IMG/VR virus record: IMGVR_UViG_3300046517_000359
Location: 1 to 42,920 of that record
Source of the DNA: a virus
DNA: 42,920 nucleotides
Reading direction: 5' to 3' (one strand)
Positions within the stretch are counted from its first letter, which is position 1; each line of letters begins with the position of its first letter. This document shows, piece by piece, positions 1 through 8,627 of this stretch. Below the pieces are notes generated by a model. It was not told the origin of the DNA, made no database searches, and was given only the letters and a program-made list of their open reading frames with translations. Position numbers and translations under genes: made by a program.

Positions 1-292
1 CATTCATGGCTTCACCAGTGGCGCCTCCCAGCGCGGCCCCACCAATCGCCCCAGGAACGCCACCGACCACTGCCCCACCGACTGTTCCACCGATACCCCC
101 AATGACGCCGCCAGCAGCCCCACCGACTGCGGGGAGCCATTCCAGTAAGCGAGCGGCAATCGGGTGCGGAACCGGATTTCCGGCTTCGATGTGTTTCTGT
201 GCGTCCGCCACGTCGGTATCGTATTGCGACTGGACCGCCTTGACTTCGGCGTCGTAGTCGCTATTTGACGGTGTAGCCGGCTGCTGTGGCAC
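1..292 (-). CDS. N-terminal part of a glycine-zipper virion/ejection protein that crosses the contig join
   Basis: Reading minus from a GTG at 292, the frame stays open through position 3 and continues at 42795 down to a stop at 41873, giving about 403 aa. A GGAGG lies 9 nt upstream of the GTG, and the start overlaps the end of the 537-aa gene. Residues 1-50 are polar. Residues 57-92 are a long glycine zipper (repeated GG-aliphatic pairs such as AVGGAAGGVIGG) typical of membrane-inserting segments. Its place after three other virion-type genes suggests a DNA-ejection protein like the P22 gp7/gp20/gp16 group. Sequence homology to a named family was not recognised. Confidence 0.8.
   Translation of the reverse strand, partial: MPQQPATPSNSDYDAEVKAVQSQYDTDVADAQKHIEAGNPVPHPIAARLLEWLPAVGGAAGGVIGGIGGTVGGAVVGGVPGAIGGAALGGATGEAMN
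3..128. repeat. Left copy of 126-bp terminal direct repeat
   Basis: Every base of 3-128 matches 42795-42920. Only the first two bases of the window break the match. A repeat of this length at both contig ends is what assemblers leave on circular or circularly permuted molecules, so the genome is best read as a circle of about 42.79 kb. A true short terminal repeat is possible but the repeat lies inside a gene, which favours assembly overlap of a headful-packaged genome. Confidence 0.95.
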
Positions 293-1874
293 GTTGACGC
301 TCCTCCGCTTCGGAGACGCCATGCTTCTTCGCAAGTTGCTGCAGCACGGCTAGGCTAATGGTCTTCTCGGTCGAGGGCGCTGCGCCTTGGTCTTTCGGCG
401 CGTAGATATTGCTGGCACTCGCCCCAGACACACCCGCCAACTTCATCGAATTGGACCGAATATTAAGATTCTGTCGAATCTGTGCGAGATTCGAGAGCAG
501 CGTGGCCTTCGACCAGTCCGACGAGAGATTCTGTGCAGCTAATTTGAGCGATTCATCGGTGGAGGAATTGCCGCCCTTATAGACGGTGCCAAGTTCGCTC
601 GTGACATCGGCAATCTGGGCATTGAGTTTCGTCGCAATCGCCTGCGCCTTGGGTCCGATCGCCCCATTCTTCGCCAGCGCCAACTGCGCCTTATTGAGCA
701 GCGGAAACCCACCCGCGTCCCACTGCTTTGCTAAATCTTCCACGACATCAAGCGAACTGGTTGTGAAGCCGATCGCCTGCTTCAACCGCACCTGCTGCTG
801 ACCGTTCAACGTGGATAGGTATTTCGTGGTCGCGTTCCAGTCTTCCGTGGCCTGGGCGAGCGGATAATGCTGCTTGGCGAGTTCGGCTCGGACTGGCGCG
901 GCGTAGCGATATAGGCCCGTCAAGGTGGGCTGCTGCTCACCCGCCACAATCGAATCGGCAATCGTCTTGGCGTCGTCGCTGGCGGCTTGCGCCGAGGCTG
1001 GCGGCTTATTCAGCCGAGCGCGAGATAGCGCCTCCATCGCCGCATTGTGCCGCTGCGTTTCCTGCTGAGAAATATCAAGTCGATGCTGCGTGGTGGCCTG
1101 ATTCGCTGCGGTCTGCGCTCGCCCTTCCGCCTGCCCGGCCAGGGTCGCCACTTCTTTCGTGCCGAGTGCCGCCTGCTGCGCGTGCTGCAGCATCTCCGGC
1201 GTGGGGCCGAGCGTCAGATACGGCTGCAGCATGTCCTTCGGCACATACAGCGACAGCCGAGCAATGCGCTGCTTAAAGTCTTCCGGGCTGGTCGTTAGCG
1301 CGAGCGTTTCCCCGATGCCCTGCTCGGCGGTGCCTTTGCCCATCACGCGCTCAAAGGCTTGATTCTCTTTGTCGTTGAACTCTTTGACGTTGGTGCCGTG
1401 CGCGACGATGCGCTCCGTCACGGTCGGGTCATACGTCTCGGGCAGCGTTTTGGCGATGTTCGGCGGTAACAACTGCCTCGCGGCGGCATACGAGGCCTTC
1501 GGGTCAGGCGTCTTATCGATGCCCTGAAACAACCGCGTCAGTCCTTCCGCCTGCGCCGATTGCGCTTTCCATTCTTCCTGCTGCTGCTTCGCCGCATCGT
1601 CCTGCTGCTTCGTCAGGAAGACTTGGAACTTCATGGCGGCGCGAGGGCTCGCCGTGCCGAGGTCTCGCAACACGCCTTGATAGTCCGTGCCGGTCTCGGA
1701 TTGATGCGCCCGGAACGCCGTCTGAATCGCCGCGCTGTCTTGCGCTTCTTCGATCACGGCTTGCCGGCGCTGCTTCGCTTCTTCGACGAGCAATTGCGTC
1801 CGCGCCTGCTGCTCAACAGACGGCGGCGGCGGGGGCGGTTGGAGTTGGCCGATGATGCCAGGGTCAATGGGCAT
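261..1874 (-). CDS. Putative internal virion / DNA-ejection protein (537 aa)
   Basis: Proline-rich N-terminus (PPPPPP near residue 13-18), then a long, Gln- and Ala-rich, mostly alpha-helical protein with probable coiled coils (residues 20-60, 75-110 and 240-290). There is no signal peptide or membrane segment. It starts 3 nt after the preceding stop (1878) and its end overlaps the GTG of the glycine-zipper gene. Size, helical character and position after the tail-neck genes fit the ejected internal proteins of podoviruses (P22 gp16/gp20 analogues). This is inferred from position, not from recognised homology. Confidence 0.75.
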   Translation of the reverse strand: MPIDPGIIGQLQPPPPPPSVEQQARTQLLVEEAKQRRQAVIEEAQDSAAIQTAFRAHQSETGTDYQGVLRDLGTASPRAAMKFQVFLTKQQDDAAKQQQEEWKAQSAQAEGLTRLFQGIDKTPDPKASYAAARQLLPPNIAKTLPETYDPTVTERIVAHGTNVKEFNDKENQAFERVMGKGTAEQGIGETLALTTSPEDFKQRIARLSLYVPKDMLQPYLTLGPTPEMLQHAQQAALGTKEVATLAGQAEGRAQTAANQATTQHRLDISQQETQRHNAAMEALSRARLNKPPASAQAASDDAKTIADSIVAGEQQPTLTGLYRYAAPVRAELAKQHYPLAQATEDWNATTKYLSTLNGQQQVRLKQAIGFTTSSLDVVEDLAKQWDAGGFPLLNKAQLALAKNGAIGPKAQAIATKLNAQIADVTSELGTVYKGGNSSTDESLKLAAQNLSSDWSKATLLSNLAQIRQNLNIRSNSMKLAGVSGASASNIYAPKDQGAAPSTEKTISLAVLQQLAKKHGVSEAEERQRATAAGYTVK

Positions 1875-1877
1875 GGC

Positions 1878-2930
1878 CTAGCCTCGCATTCCAGGCGGCG
1901 TGCCCATCCCGGTATCGGTCACGGGCGTGCCGTTGTGCCGTTTGAACCAATCGCCCAGACTCGTAAACGCGGGTGCGAGCGTGCTAATGGCTGGCGTCAG
2001 CGCATTCGCCGCTCCAATCGTGCCGGCCGCCTGCGCATTGCCTATGCCAGTCGTTAAGCCCTGCTGCGTGTTCCCGAACTGACTCCCTAAGCCCGCCAGG
2101 TTGTTCCCGTATGAACTCCCAGCCGCCGTCGTGGCATTGGTCGCGTTCAGCCCGAGGCCGGTCACGCCCATCAGCTTGTTATACGGGTCGGTCTGGTTGT
2201 TGCGGAAGATGTCGTAATTGGTCCCGAACGTCTGAAGCGCCCGGTTGTAAGCGCCGCTGTAGTCCTGCAGCGCCGCGCCGGTCGTGTAGCTCGCCAAATC
2301 CTTCAGCGTGCCGCCCGTGAGCAGATTGCCTTTTGCGGCTCCGCTGCGCTGGATCGCATCGGTGCCCTGCTTCAGCGCGAACTGAAACCCCGGATCATCC
2401 GTGCCAGTCGGCGGCGTGAAGGTGCCGGTAAACGGCTGCAGGAATGAGCCGATCGAGCCGCCTGCACTTGAACCACTTGCGCCTCCACCGACGCCACCGT
2501 TGGCCGTCTTGAATCGGTCGGACCAATAGCCGACATCCAGCGGCCCATTCGCCCCGCCAGGCCCTTGGCCCTTGCCCGCAATCTGCTGCACCCAGTAATC
2601 AGGATTCGCCGCGATGTCGGGCCGTCCAACTTGATTCGCTAGGGTCACGACTTGACTGCGGAGGTCGCCGCCACCAGTTGCGGGCGTTGTGCCGCCGCCT
2701 TGCGGGAACATCTGGGCATTGCCACTGCCGCCGACACCGGGGAAGACTGGCGTCGGATTGCCGCCGTTCGTGGGCGTGCCGGGAAGTGTCGCGTTCGTCG
2801 GCTGGCGCACGATGCCGCCGCCAGTATCGGTCATCCCGCCGCCGAGCCAATCGCTCATCGAACCAGACATCGGTTGGCGAATAATCCCCGAGGGATTCGG
2901 CGGCGCGTTGGCCGTGAACCAATCCGCCAT
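1878..2930 (-). CDS. Gly/Thr-rich putative virion ejection protein (350 aa)
   Basis: N-terminal 110 residues are low complexity, rich in G, P, T and N, with an IIRQP / IVRQP pair at residues 16 and 40. The middle has 'PDYWVQQIAGKGQG', and residues 165-330 are Gly/Ala/Asn-rich with repeated TGLGL/NATN-like motifs. The start ATG overlaps the previous stop as TAATG. Similar Gly-rich proteins occur with the injection proteins of many podoviruses. Function is inferred from position. Confidence 0.7.
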   Translation of the reverse strand: MADWFTANAPPNPSGIIRQPMSGSMSDWLGGGMTDTGGGIVRQPTNATLPGTPTNGGNPTPVFPGVGGSGNAQMFPQGGGTTPATGGGDLRSQVVTLANQVGRPDIAANPDYWVQQIAGKGQGPGGANGPLDVGYWSDRFKTANGGVGGGASGSSAGGSIGSFLQPFTGTFTPPTGTDDPGFQFALKQGTDAIQRSGAAKGNLLTGGTLKDLASYTTGAALQDYSGAYNRALQTFGTNYDIFRNNQTDPYNKLMGVTGLGLNATNATTAAGSSYGNNLAGLGSQFGNTQQGLTTGIGNAQAAGTIGAANALTPAISTLAPAFTSLGDWFKRHNGTPVTDTGMGTPPGMRG

Positions 2931-3511
2931 TACACTACCTCCGCGCCGAGTTGCTTGTAGTGGCCGACCGACCCGGCTGGCACCTCTGACATGCTGCCAT
3001 CCGGCGCCCGCATCTTCACCGTGTCGCCGTAACTTGAGGCCCGCTGCTGTGTCGGGTTGATCTGCGGTTGGCCTGGGAATGGTTGACTCCCCGGGCCGCC
3101 GATGCCAGGAAACGTCACGCCCGGCTTATTCACCTGTGGCGTCGTAATCTGCGCGTAGTTCACGCCCGGTGCGGCCCCGGTCTCGCTGGCCTGAATAGGG
3201 CCACTCGGCGGTGGGGCTACAGCAATGCCTAATCCCTGCCCGAGCAGTCCCGCCGCGCCGGCGCCGAGGCTCGTGTAGGGCGCATAGGCCTTCTGCTGCC
3301 CCTGATAGATGTTGTTCAGCGCGTTACTCGTGCCCTGATAGAGCGTGTTGGCTTGGCCTTGCGCCTTCGCCGCCGCCGCCGTCTCTTGGTTGACGGCCTT
3401 ATCGGTCGCAAACCGGCCGAGTCCGGCCGCGGTGAGTCCGAGCGTAGCGCCTCCGGTAAACGGAGCGCCCGCCAAGCCGCCCACGGTCTCTGCGAGTGCG
3501 ATCCAATCCAT
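2930..3511 (-). CDS. Putative small ejection/neck protein, P22 gp7-like by position (193 aa)
   Basis: N-terminal residues 5-30 form a hydrophobic Gly/Ala segment (LAETVGGLAGAPFTGGATLG), followed by a helical Ala/Gln region (AAAAKAQGQANTLYQG) and a Gly/Pro-rich second half ending in 'GHYKQLGAEVV'. The amphipathic Gly-rich start is common in proteins that enter the host envelope during DNA ejection. It is the first of four consecutive genes with this character (ending with the gene across the join). Confidence 0.65.
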   Translation of the reverse strand: MDWIALAETVGGLAGAPFTGGATLGLTAAGLGRFATDKAVNQETAAAAKAQGQANTLYQGTSNALNNIYQGQQKAYAPYTSLGAGAAGLLGQGLGIAVAPPPSGPIQASETGAAPGVNYAQITTPQVNKPGVTFPGIGGPGSQPFPGQPQINPTQQRASSYGDTVKMRAPDGSMSEVPAGSVGHYKQLGAEVV

Positions 3512-3531
3512 AACGCGCCCCTATTCTACGC

Positions 3532-3654
3532 TTACCGTCGCCCTTGCACGGTCAAATAGGCCGCGATGACCGCGGCCCGAATCACGAAATAGCCCACCAG
3601 CCAAAACACGGTCAGGGCCAACGCCCATCCGCCCCAGTATTGCCACTTGGTCAC
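3532..3654 (-). CDS. Small single-pass membrane protein (40 aa)
   Basis: GTG start overlaps the previous stop as GTGA. The 40-aa product has a Trp-rich membrane helix (WALALTVFWLVGYFVI, about residues 10-25) and a basic end (VQGRR). It fills the otherwise empty 140-bp gap. Its function is unknown; small membrane proteins at this spot could assist ejection or lysis. Confidence 0.6.
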   Translation of the reverse strand: MTKWQYWGGWALALTVFWLVGYFVIRAAVIAAYLTVQGRR

Positions 3655-4568
3655 AACGCCTCAATCGCGTAGTAGACCGTCGCCCGCAGCGTATTCGCCG
3701 CATTTCCGCCGCCGAGCGCGGTCGGACTGCCGTTGTTGTCCATTGCGAGGACCATCCCGAGGCCATCGTGGTCAGTCGTCGAAGCGGTCACAACGGGCGC
3801 GTTATACCCCACGTCGCCACTCGCACTCATCGTGATCGGCTCGTTGTAGGGACACGCAAGAAACGCCACGCGGGTATTTGCCCCGCCGAGAAAATCCGTC
3901 AACCGCGTGAGCGGCGTCGTTAAGCTGTTGTCGTTGGCAATGATGTCACTGAGCCACACGCCCGAGGTCTCGGTCTGCAGTTGCAGCGTGGCATACGTGG
4001 CACTCGTGCCGGTCCAGGCCCCGCCGACCGCCTTCTTCGTCCAACTGAGGCCGAGCGGCTTCAGCGCATACCCAGAGGGCGGGACTGGGCCAATCGCATA
4101 CGTCGTGCTCGGCAAGGCGATCACTTCGGCATTCGTGAGCAGGCGTGTCGCGGTATAGACAATCGTCGCCGCGGGCGCCGTCAGCAGTGCCCCGGTCGTG
4201 TCCCAGACCCGCCAGCCGTCGCCATCGGTGTAGGTCAGCGTGTAACCGATGCCTAACGTCGCCTTGTAGACCAGCCGCTTCGTGCCGTTGTTGTTGTATT
4301 TGATGAGCACCGTGGCCGCGGCGGTATCGACGTTCTGCACGCTTAGAAACTTGACTTGCCGCTGATGCGTGGACGCTGGTGCGGCGAGCACCACCACGGC
4401 CGTCGTGCTGTTGCTCGTGCCGTCCGTCTCGCCCGAGGTGAACCCGGTCGGCGCGGTCGTCGGCGTCAGCACATCCACATACGAGCAGACCCAATCCAGT
4501 TGGGTGCTCGTAATCGCCCCAGCGAGGCTCAGTTCGAGGCTCTTGAGCGTTGAATCAAGAACGATCAT
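3651..4568 (-). CDS. Structural (tail-associated) beta-rich protein, 305 aa
   Basis: Starts with ATGA overlap on the 424-aa gene. Composition is Thr/Val/Ala-rich with short alternating strands, a central 'YNNNGTKRLVYKATLGIGYT' strand pair and no cysteine cluster, as in phage decoration or tail-surface proteins. The segment resembling 'TTVLIKYNNNGTKRLVYK' looks like a small jelly-roll or Ig-like domain used by several phages to cap surface proteins. No specific homologue is recognised. Confidence 0.65.
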   Translation of the reverse strand: MIVLDSTLKSLELSLAGAITSTQLDWVCSYVDVLTPTTAPTGFTSGETDGTSNSTTAVVVLAAPASTHQRQVKFLSVQNVDTAAATVLIKYNNNGTKRLVYKATLGIGYTLTYTDGDGWRVWDTTGALLTAPAATIVYTATRLLTNAEVIALPSTTYAIGPVPPSGYALKPLGLSWTKKAVGGAWTGTSATYATLQLQTETSGVWLSDIIANDNSLTTPLTRLTDFLGGANTRVAFLACPYNEPITMSASGDVGYNAPVVTASTTDHDGLGMVLAMDNNGSPTALGGGNAANTLRATVYYAIEAL

Positions 4569-5839
4569 GCGCGGTAACTCACGGCGGCAAACGTGGCCGC
4601 TAATCCGCCCGACGCGGCGGCCGACAGGTCAATCGTCTTGGTCGCCGGGTTCGTCGCAATCCCCACGCTCAGATCGGACGACGTGAGCGCCAGCGTATCG
4701 CCCGACGCCGTGGCCGCGACTGGCACCCCGTCGCCGCTCACGATGCCAAACGATGCGGGCGGCGGCACCGAGGGCGGCAGAGACGCAATCGCGTCCGTAT
4801 TCGCCCCGACGCCCGTCCGCACGGTCTGAAAGAACATCGCCCAGGACCGCGTCGCCCGGTTGCCGGTCTCCGGGTTGATCATCGGGTCTTGCAACGGGGG
4901 ATACAGGCCCGTCGAGCCGGCCGACCCTTGCAGTGGCCCCACCTCAAACGTCGTCGGCGTGAGCGTCGGCCCGGCACTCGAGACTAAGGCGCTGCCACTC
5001 ACCACCCAGTTCAATGTGGCCCCGGTCGCTAGGGTGAGATCGGTCATCTGCAGATCGGCTGGCGCTTCCCCTTGCGTGAGGCTCCAGGCCAGCCGAATGA
5101 CTCCGGCCGAGACTTCCACGACATCAGGGTTAAACGCCAATCCGCCCGGCGCCACAATCTCCCAACCCACCGCCTTCGCCGCATACCGCAGCGTGAGGCG
5201 TTCCGACCGCTCCATCACGAGTTGCTGCCCGCTGGCCGTGACCACCGGTGTCACCCAGTTCACCGGTTCATTGATGCGCGGCGCAAACGAAAACGCCCCG
5301 CCGATGACGTTCGCCATCTGCCAGCCGCTACTGTCGCTGTAGACAAGCAGATGGCCCCGGATGCGCACCAGGGGAATACTGAGCGTCACCGCCGGCAGGC
5401 TCACGAGCGAGGCCCCGGCGCTCGAGTAGACCGTCAGCCCGGTGGCCGTGGCCCGGCTGGTGATGATCGCTATCTCGCCGTGATCGGTCGAGACATCCCC
5501 CAGGCCGGCACTCGCAAAGGGTCCGGTGAGACCGCTGGCATTGGTCCGCACGCCGCTGCCCGACAGCCAGGCCGCCCAGATGCTCTGCCCGGAGGCCAGC
5601 TCGTTTTCTCCGCTGCTGTCCACCGTCGCCGTTGCCAACGTGCCGGTGTTGTAGCTCTGCAGAATCCACGGGCCGCTACCGGTGCCGCCTGACTGATACA
5701 GAATCTTCGTGCTGGTGAGCCACGACGGGCCGAGATAGCCGCCTGTGACCTTCCCCACGAGCGCGGCCGGGGTCGCGCCGTCAATCGAGACAGCCGGGCC
5801 GGTGCCCATCGCGGCGCGGCCTGCGGTAGACAGGCGCAT
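4565..5839 (-). CDS. Tail protein with putative beta-propeller (424 aa)
   Basis: Begins at a TAATG overlap. Residues 1-250 contain repeated short units ending in W/L-aliphatic strands (PSWLTSTKILYQS, GPWILQSYNTGTLA, SIWAAWLSGSG, HLLVYSDSSGWQMA) typical of WD-like or YVTN-like propeller blades. The C-terminal 130 residues, after the 'YPPLQDPMINPETG' linker, look like a separate Ala/Thr-rich attachment domain. The N-terminal pattern resembles the 581-aa protein at 38241-39986 (MR..., then 'G..GP.WL', then 'WAA.L'), so the two may be distant paralogues. Likely a tail or receptor-contact protein. Confidence 0.65.
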   Translation of the reverse strand: MRLSTAGRAAMGTGPAVSIDGATPAALVGKVTGGYLGPSWLTSTKILYQSGGTGSGPWILQSYNTGTLATATVDSSGENELASGQSIWAAWLSGSGVRTNASGLTGPFASAGLGDVSTDHGEIAIITSRATATGLTVYSSAGASLVSLPAVTLSIPLVRIRGHLLVYSDSSGWQMANVIGGAFSFAPRINEPVNWVTPVVTASGQQLVMERSERLTLRYAAKAVGWEIVAPGGLAFNPDVVEVSAGVIRLAWSLTQGEAPADLQMTDLTLATGATLNWVVSGSALVSSAGPTLTPTTFEVGPLQGSAGSTGLYPPLQDPMINPETGNRATRSWAMFFQTVRTGVGANTDAIASLPPSVPPPASFGIVSGDGVPVAATASGDTLALTSSDLSVGIATNPATKTIDLSAAASGGLAATFAAVSYRA

Positions 5840-7503
5840 TAGCTGCTGCCTTCCACGGGGTCAGGCGTCAAGAGCGCATCAATCAAGACGATCTTCGCTG
5901 AATCGCTATTGATGACTTGAAACACGCGGTCGCGTGACTGTCCGAGTCGCCGCCACCAGAAGCGATATTTGTATTGGCCGATGTTTGACCCTGCCAGTTC
6001 GTGCAGGTTGCTCCACTTATGCCCGCCGTCATCGCTCCACTGTAAGAAAAACGTCAGCGGGGCATTGGTATCGCGTGGCGCCCCAGATTCGACCAGCAGT
6101 TGAAAGCCCGAATACGTCAGCCGATGACCGTTCGCGCCGTCCCACAGATGCGGGGCACGCCTGAGCCGTCGAATCGGGTCGTCTGGGCCTTGCTCGGCGG
6201 GTGGAATGGGCGACGGCGTAGGCGCGACCGGCGACACCGAGGCCGTAAGCACGAAAAACGTGCAAGTGGGCGGCGGACCAAAGAGCGGCACGTCATCAAC
6301 GGTCGCGTATGTCGGATCGTAACTGACGCGACTCGGCCCGCCAGCAAAGAGCGTGTAATTCGCCTCGTTGACGGTGGACCCGTCCGAGATTTTGATGCGC
6401 CGGAAGGTCGCCGTGACGGGCGCCCCAAGCGCATCTTCCAGCCACACCCAGAACGTCGTCGGATCGTCATAGGCGAGCGCAATGTGATGCACTTCCAAGC
6501 CCGTGAACGTGTAGGTCTGGAGCGTCGTGCCCGAGGTGTCGTAGTTCTTCACGATGCATTCGGTATTGCCCTGGCGATAGCTCGCCAGAATCGACCCGTC
6601 GCCCAGCACGAGAATTTCGAGCAGCGAATGGCTCGCAATCGCCGCCACAAGATCGCTTAACGCGATGCTGTTGACCAGATCCCACCGATGGATCGCCGTG
6701 TTGCCGTAGTAAAAGATATTGTCGTCACGCGAGGGGGCGCCGGCCACGGCTGACGCCGAGTTTGACGGTAGTGTCCACTGGTCACTGGTCAGCGCTCCAC
6801 TCGGCGTCAGGGTGCGCAAGTCAATCGGCGTCACCGTAAACGACGGGTTATACGGCAGATAAAACTTCGTCTCTGTATTCGAGGACATCCATTTCGGCGT
6901 AAACGGATAATACGGCTGTCCCAGAAACGTCTGCGTGAGCGCGTTGTTGTAAATCGCCACCTGCTCGGCGTCAGTGTCCACAATCAGCGTGCCCGTGTTC
7001 AGCGTCACGCCCATGACGCCCCGCGGGAAGTCGGGCACCTGAAAATAGACGGTATTGTCGGTCGAACCCGAGAGCACGGAGGCCGGAAACGTGCTGTTTT
7101 CTTCGGTTGTCAGCAGTGAATTGGCCGGGGCCGTATCCAGGCTGCCGCTGACCGCCTTAAAGATGAGTGACGTGCCGAGCGGCGTGCCGCCGCCGCCCTG
7201 TGTCACCTTCCATAGATAGACCGTGCCCGCCGTGACCGGCACATACGCGGCTCGCTGCAGGCTGTTATTGACGTGATAGAGCACCGGGGACGAGGCAGGC
7301 CCGGTGTAGATCGTCAACCGTGGCAGATACACACTGCCGATGTCGGCATACGGCACCACGCCCACCACGCGATCCGTGGCCGTGGCCGTGTAGGTGTACC
7401 ACAACTCAAGACTACTCGTCTCGGCGGACACATCCTGCGTCACGCTGAACGGCAGCGACGGGATCACCATCGCGGTGAGCGCGGTCGTGTTGGTAATCGG
7501 CAT
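5839..7503 (-). CDS. Tail/stabilisation protein with C-terminal WSDDGG domain (554 aa)
   Basis: TAATG overlap with the gp10-like gene. Residues 1-390 are beta-rich, with an internal 7-blade-like section (for example 'IYNNALTQTFLGQPYYPF' and 'LLEILVLGDGSILASYRQG'). Residues 440-545 carry 'RRLRRAPHLWDG', 'LQWSDDGGHKWSNLHELAG' and 'YRFWWRRLGQSRDRVFQV', a combination familiar from podovirus packaged-DNA stabilisation / tail proteins. With the next gene upstream it probably forms part of the tail tube or hub that closes the portal. Assignment to the family is from recalled motifs. Confidence 0.75.
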   Translation of the reverse strand: MPITNTTALTAMVIPSLPFSVTQDVSAETSSLELWYTYTATATDRVVGVVPYADIGSVYLPRLTIYTGPASSPVLYHVNNSLQRAAYVPVTAGTVYLWKVTQGGGGTPLGTSLIFKAVSGSLDTAPANSLLTTEENSTFPASVLSGSTDNTVYFQVPDFPRGVMGVTLNTGTLIVDTDAEQVAIYNNALTQTFLGQPYYPFTPKWMSSNTETKFYLPYNPSFTVTPIDLRTLTPSGALTSDQWTLPSNSASAVAGAPSRDDNIFYYGNTAIHRWDLVNSIALSDLVAAIASHSLLEILVLGDGSILASYRQGNTECIVKNYDTSGTTLQTYTFTGLEVHHIALAYDDPTTFWVWLEDALGAPVTATFRRIKISDGSTVNEANYTLFAGGPSRVSYDPTYATVDDVPLFGPPPTCTFFVLTASVSPVAPTPSPIPPAEQGPDDPIRRLRRAPHLWDGANGHRLTYSGFQLLVESGAPRDTNAPLTFFLQWSDDGGHKWSNLHELAGSNIGQYKYRFWWRRLGQSRDRVFQVINSDSAKIVLIDALLTPDPVEGSS

Positions 7504-8627
7504 TACACCGGCCGCCGATCCGCGTAGTAATCAAACGACAAATCGTAAATCGTGCCGCTGACCGGATCGCCAATCAGATGCTTCCCGAAGGCAAACGCAT
7601 GGCACTGCGCGAACGGCGGCAGCCAGCGGAAATTATCGCTATCCCAGAGTGCCCATTCCACCCACTGCTCGGTGCTCACGTCGTAGACGAGTGAGGTGTC
7701 ATTCGTGGGGAGATACAGCACGTAGAAGGCGTGACCGTCCATCTGGCACGTCCAGCCACGGGCGGCCGTATCGGCCGGCAACCGCTGCAGCAAGGTGTTG
7801 ATGGCGGGCGGTGAGATGATCTTCGCGCTGTAGCCATCGGCTCGCACCACGACGGCCCCGCCCTGTTCGGTCTGACTCACCCAAAAGAGCGTGTTGTCAA
7901 TCCGTTGCACCGTCCACGGCCACAGCACGCCAAACTCAATCATGGCGCCCAAGACCGGCTGCAGCGGAAACGAGGCCCCGGAGTCATACCAGGGATTCAC
8001 GCGGGTCATCGAAAACGGCCAGAGTTCGTTATGGCTGATGTTGATCGCCAGCACGCGGCCCGGCCACTGTGAGACCTCGGCCACGTCTAAGGCGTCCCAC
8101 GTCGATCCGTCCTCGAGGTTGCTCGTGTTGAACTGATTGGACTGGTCTTTCAGCACGATAAACTTGGCGTTGAGATACCCGCCCATCAGGGCCGGCAGCG
8201 GGAACCCCGGATCGGTAATCTCGGTGAGCGTTTGCGCCACGAGGTCATACACGTAACCGAGGCCGCCTGCCGTAATGAACAACTGGTGCCCGCCGCTGCC
8301 ATCCGGCCCGCCATTGCTGCTAATCGTCGCGGGATTCCCGTTCACCGCGACCGTGCCGCGGACAATCGCCGTTTGCGTGCTGAACAGCTCCACAAACAAA
8401 TCGCCCGAGACGGCCCACGCTTGCGTGTCCTGCGTGTAGATCGCCCGCACGGGTCCACTGCCGAGTGTGACCCACGGCCGACGCCCTGGCCGCCCATACA
8501 GCGACGAAGGCACCTTCGGTGCGCCTACTTGCGGGGCTTCCCAGACGTAATTCACCGTCCGCTCATCATCGACGTTGCGCGAGCGGGTGATATTCGACGG
8601 GCCACAGAACCCCGGCAAGCGGCTCAT
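7503..8627 (-). CDS. Packaged-DNA stabilisation protein, P22 gp10-like (374 aa)
   Basis: Start chosen at the ATG overlapping the previous stop (ATGA, 8627), giving 'MSRLPGFCGPSN'. The N-terminus has the hallmark 'RNVDDERTVNYVWE' and 'GRPGRRPWVTLG', then repeated short strands of a propeller-like fold (WAVSGDLFVELF, HQLFITAGGLGYVYDL, WPGRVLAINISHNELW). P22 gp10 is about 470 aa; this one is shorter. In P22 it binds gp4 at the portal exit and stops DNA leakage. Confidence 0.75.
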   Translation of the reverse strand: MSRLPGFCGPSNITRSRNVDDERTVNYVWEAPQVGAPKVPSSLYGRPGRRPWVTLGSGPVRAIYTQDTQAWAVSGDLFVELFSTQTAIVRGTVAVNGNPATISSNGGPDGSGGHQLFITAGGLGYVYDLVAQTLTEITDPGFPLPALMGGYLNAKFIVLKDQSNQFNTSNLEDGSTWDALDVAEVSQWPGRVLAINISHNELWPFSMTRVNPWYDSGASFPLQPVLGAMIEFGVLWPWTVQRIDNTLFWVSQTEQGGAVVVRADGYSAKIISPPAINTLLQRLPADTAARGWTCQMDGHAFYVLYLPTNDTSLVYDVSTEQWVEWALWDSDNFRWLPPFAQCHAFAFGKHLIGDPVSGTIYDLSFDYYADRRPV

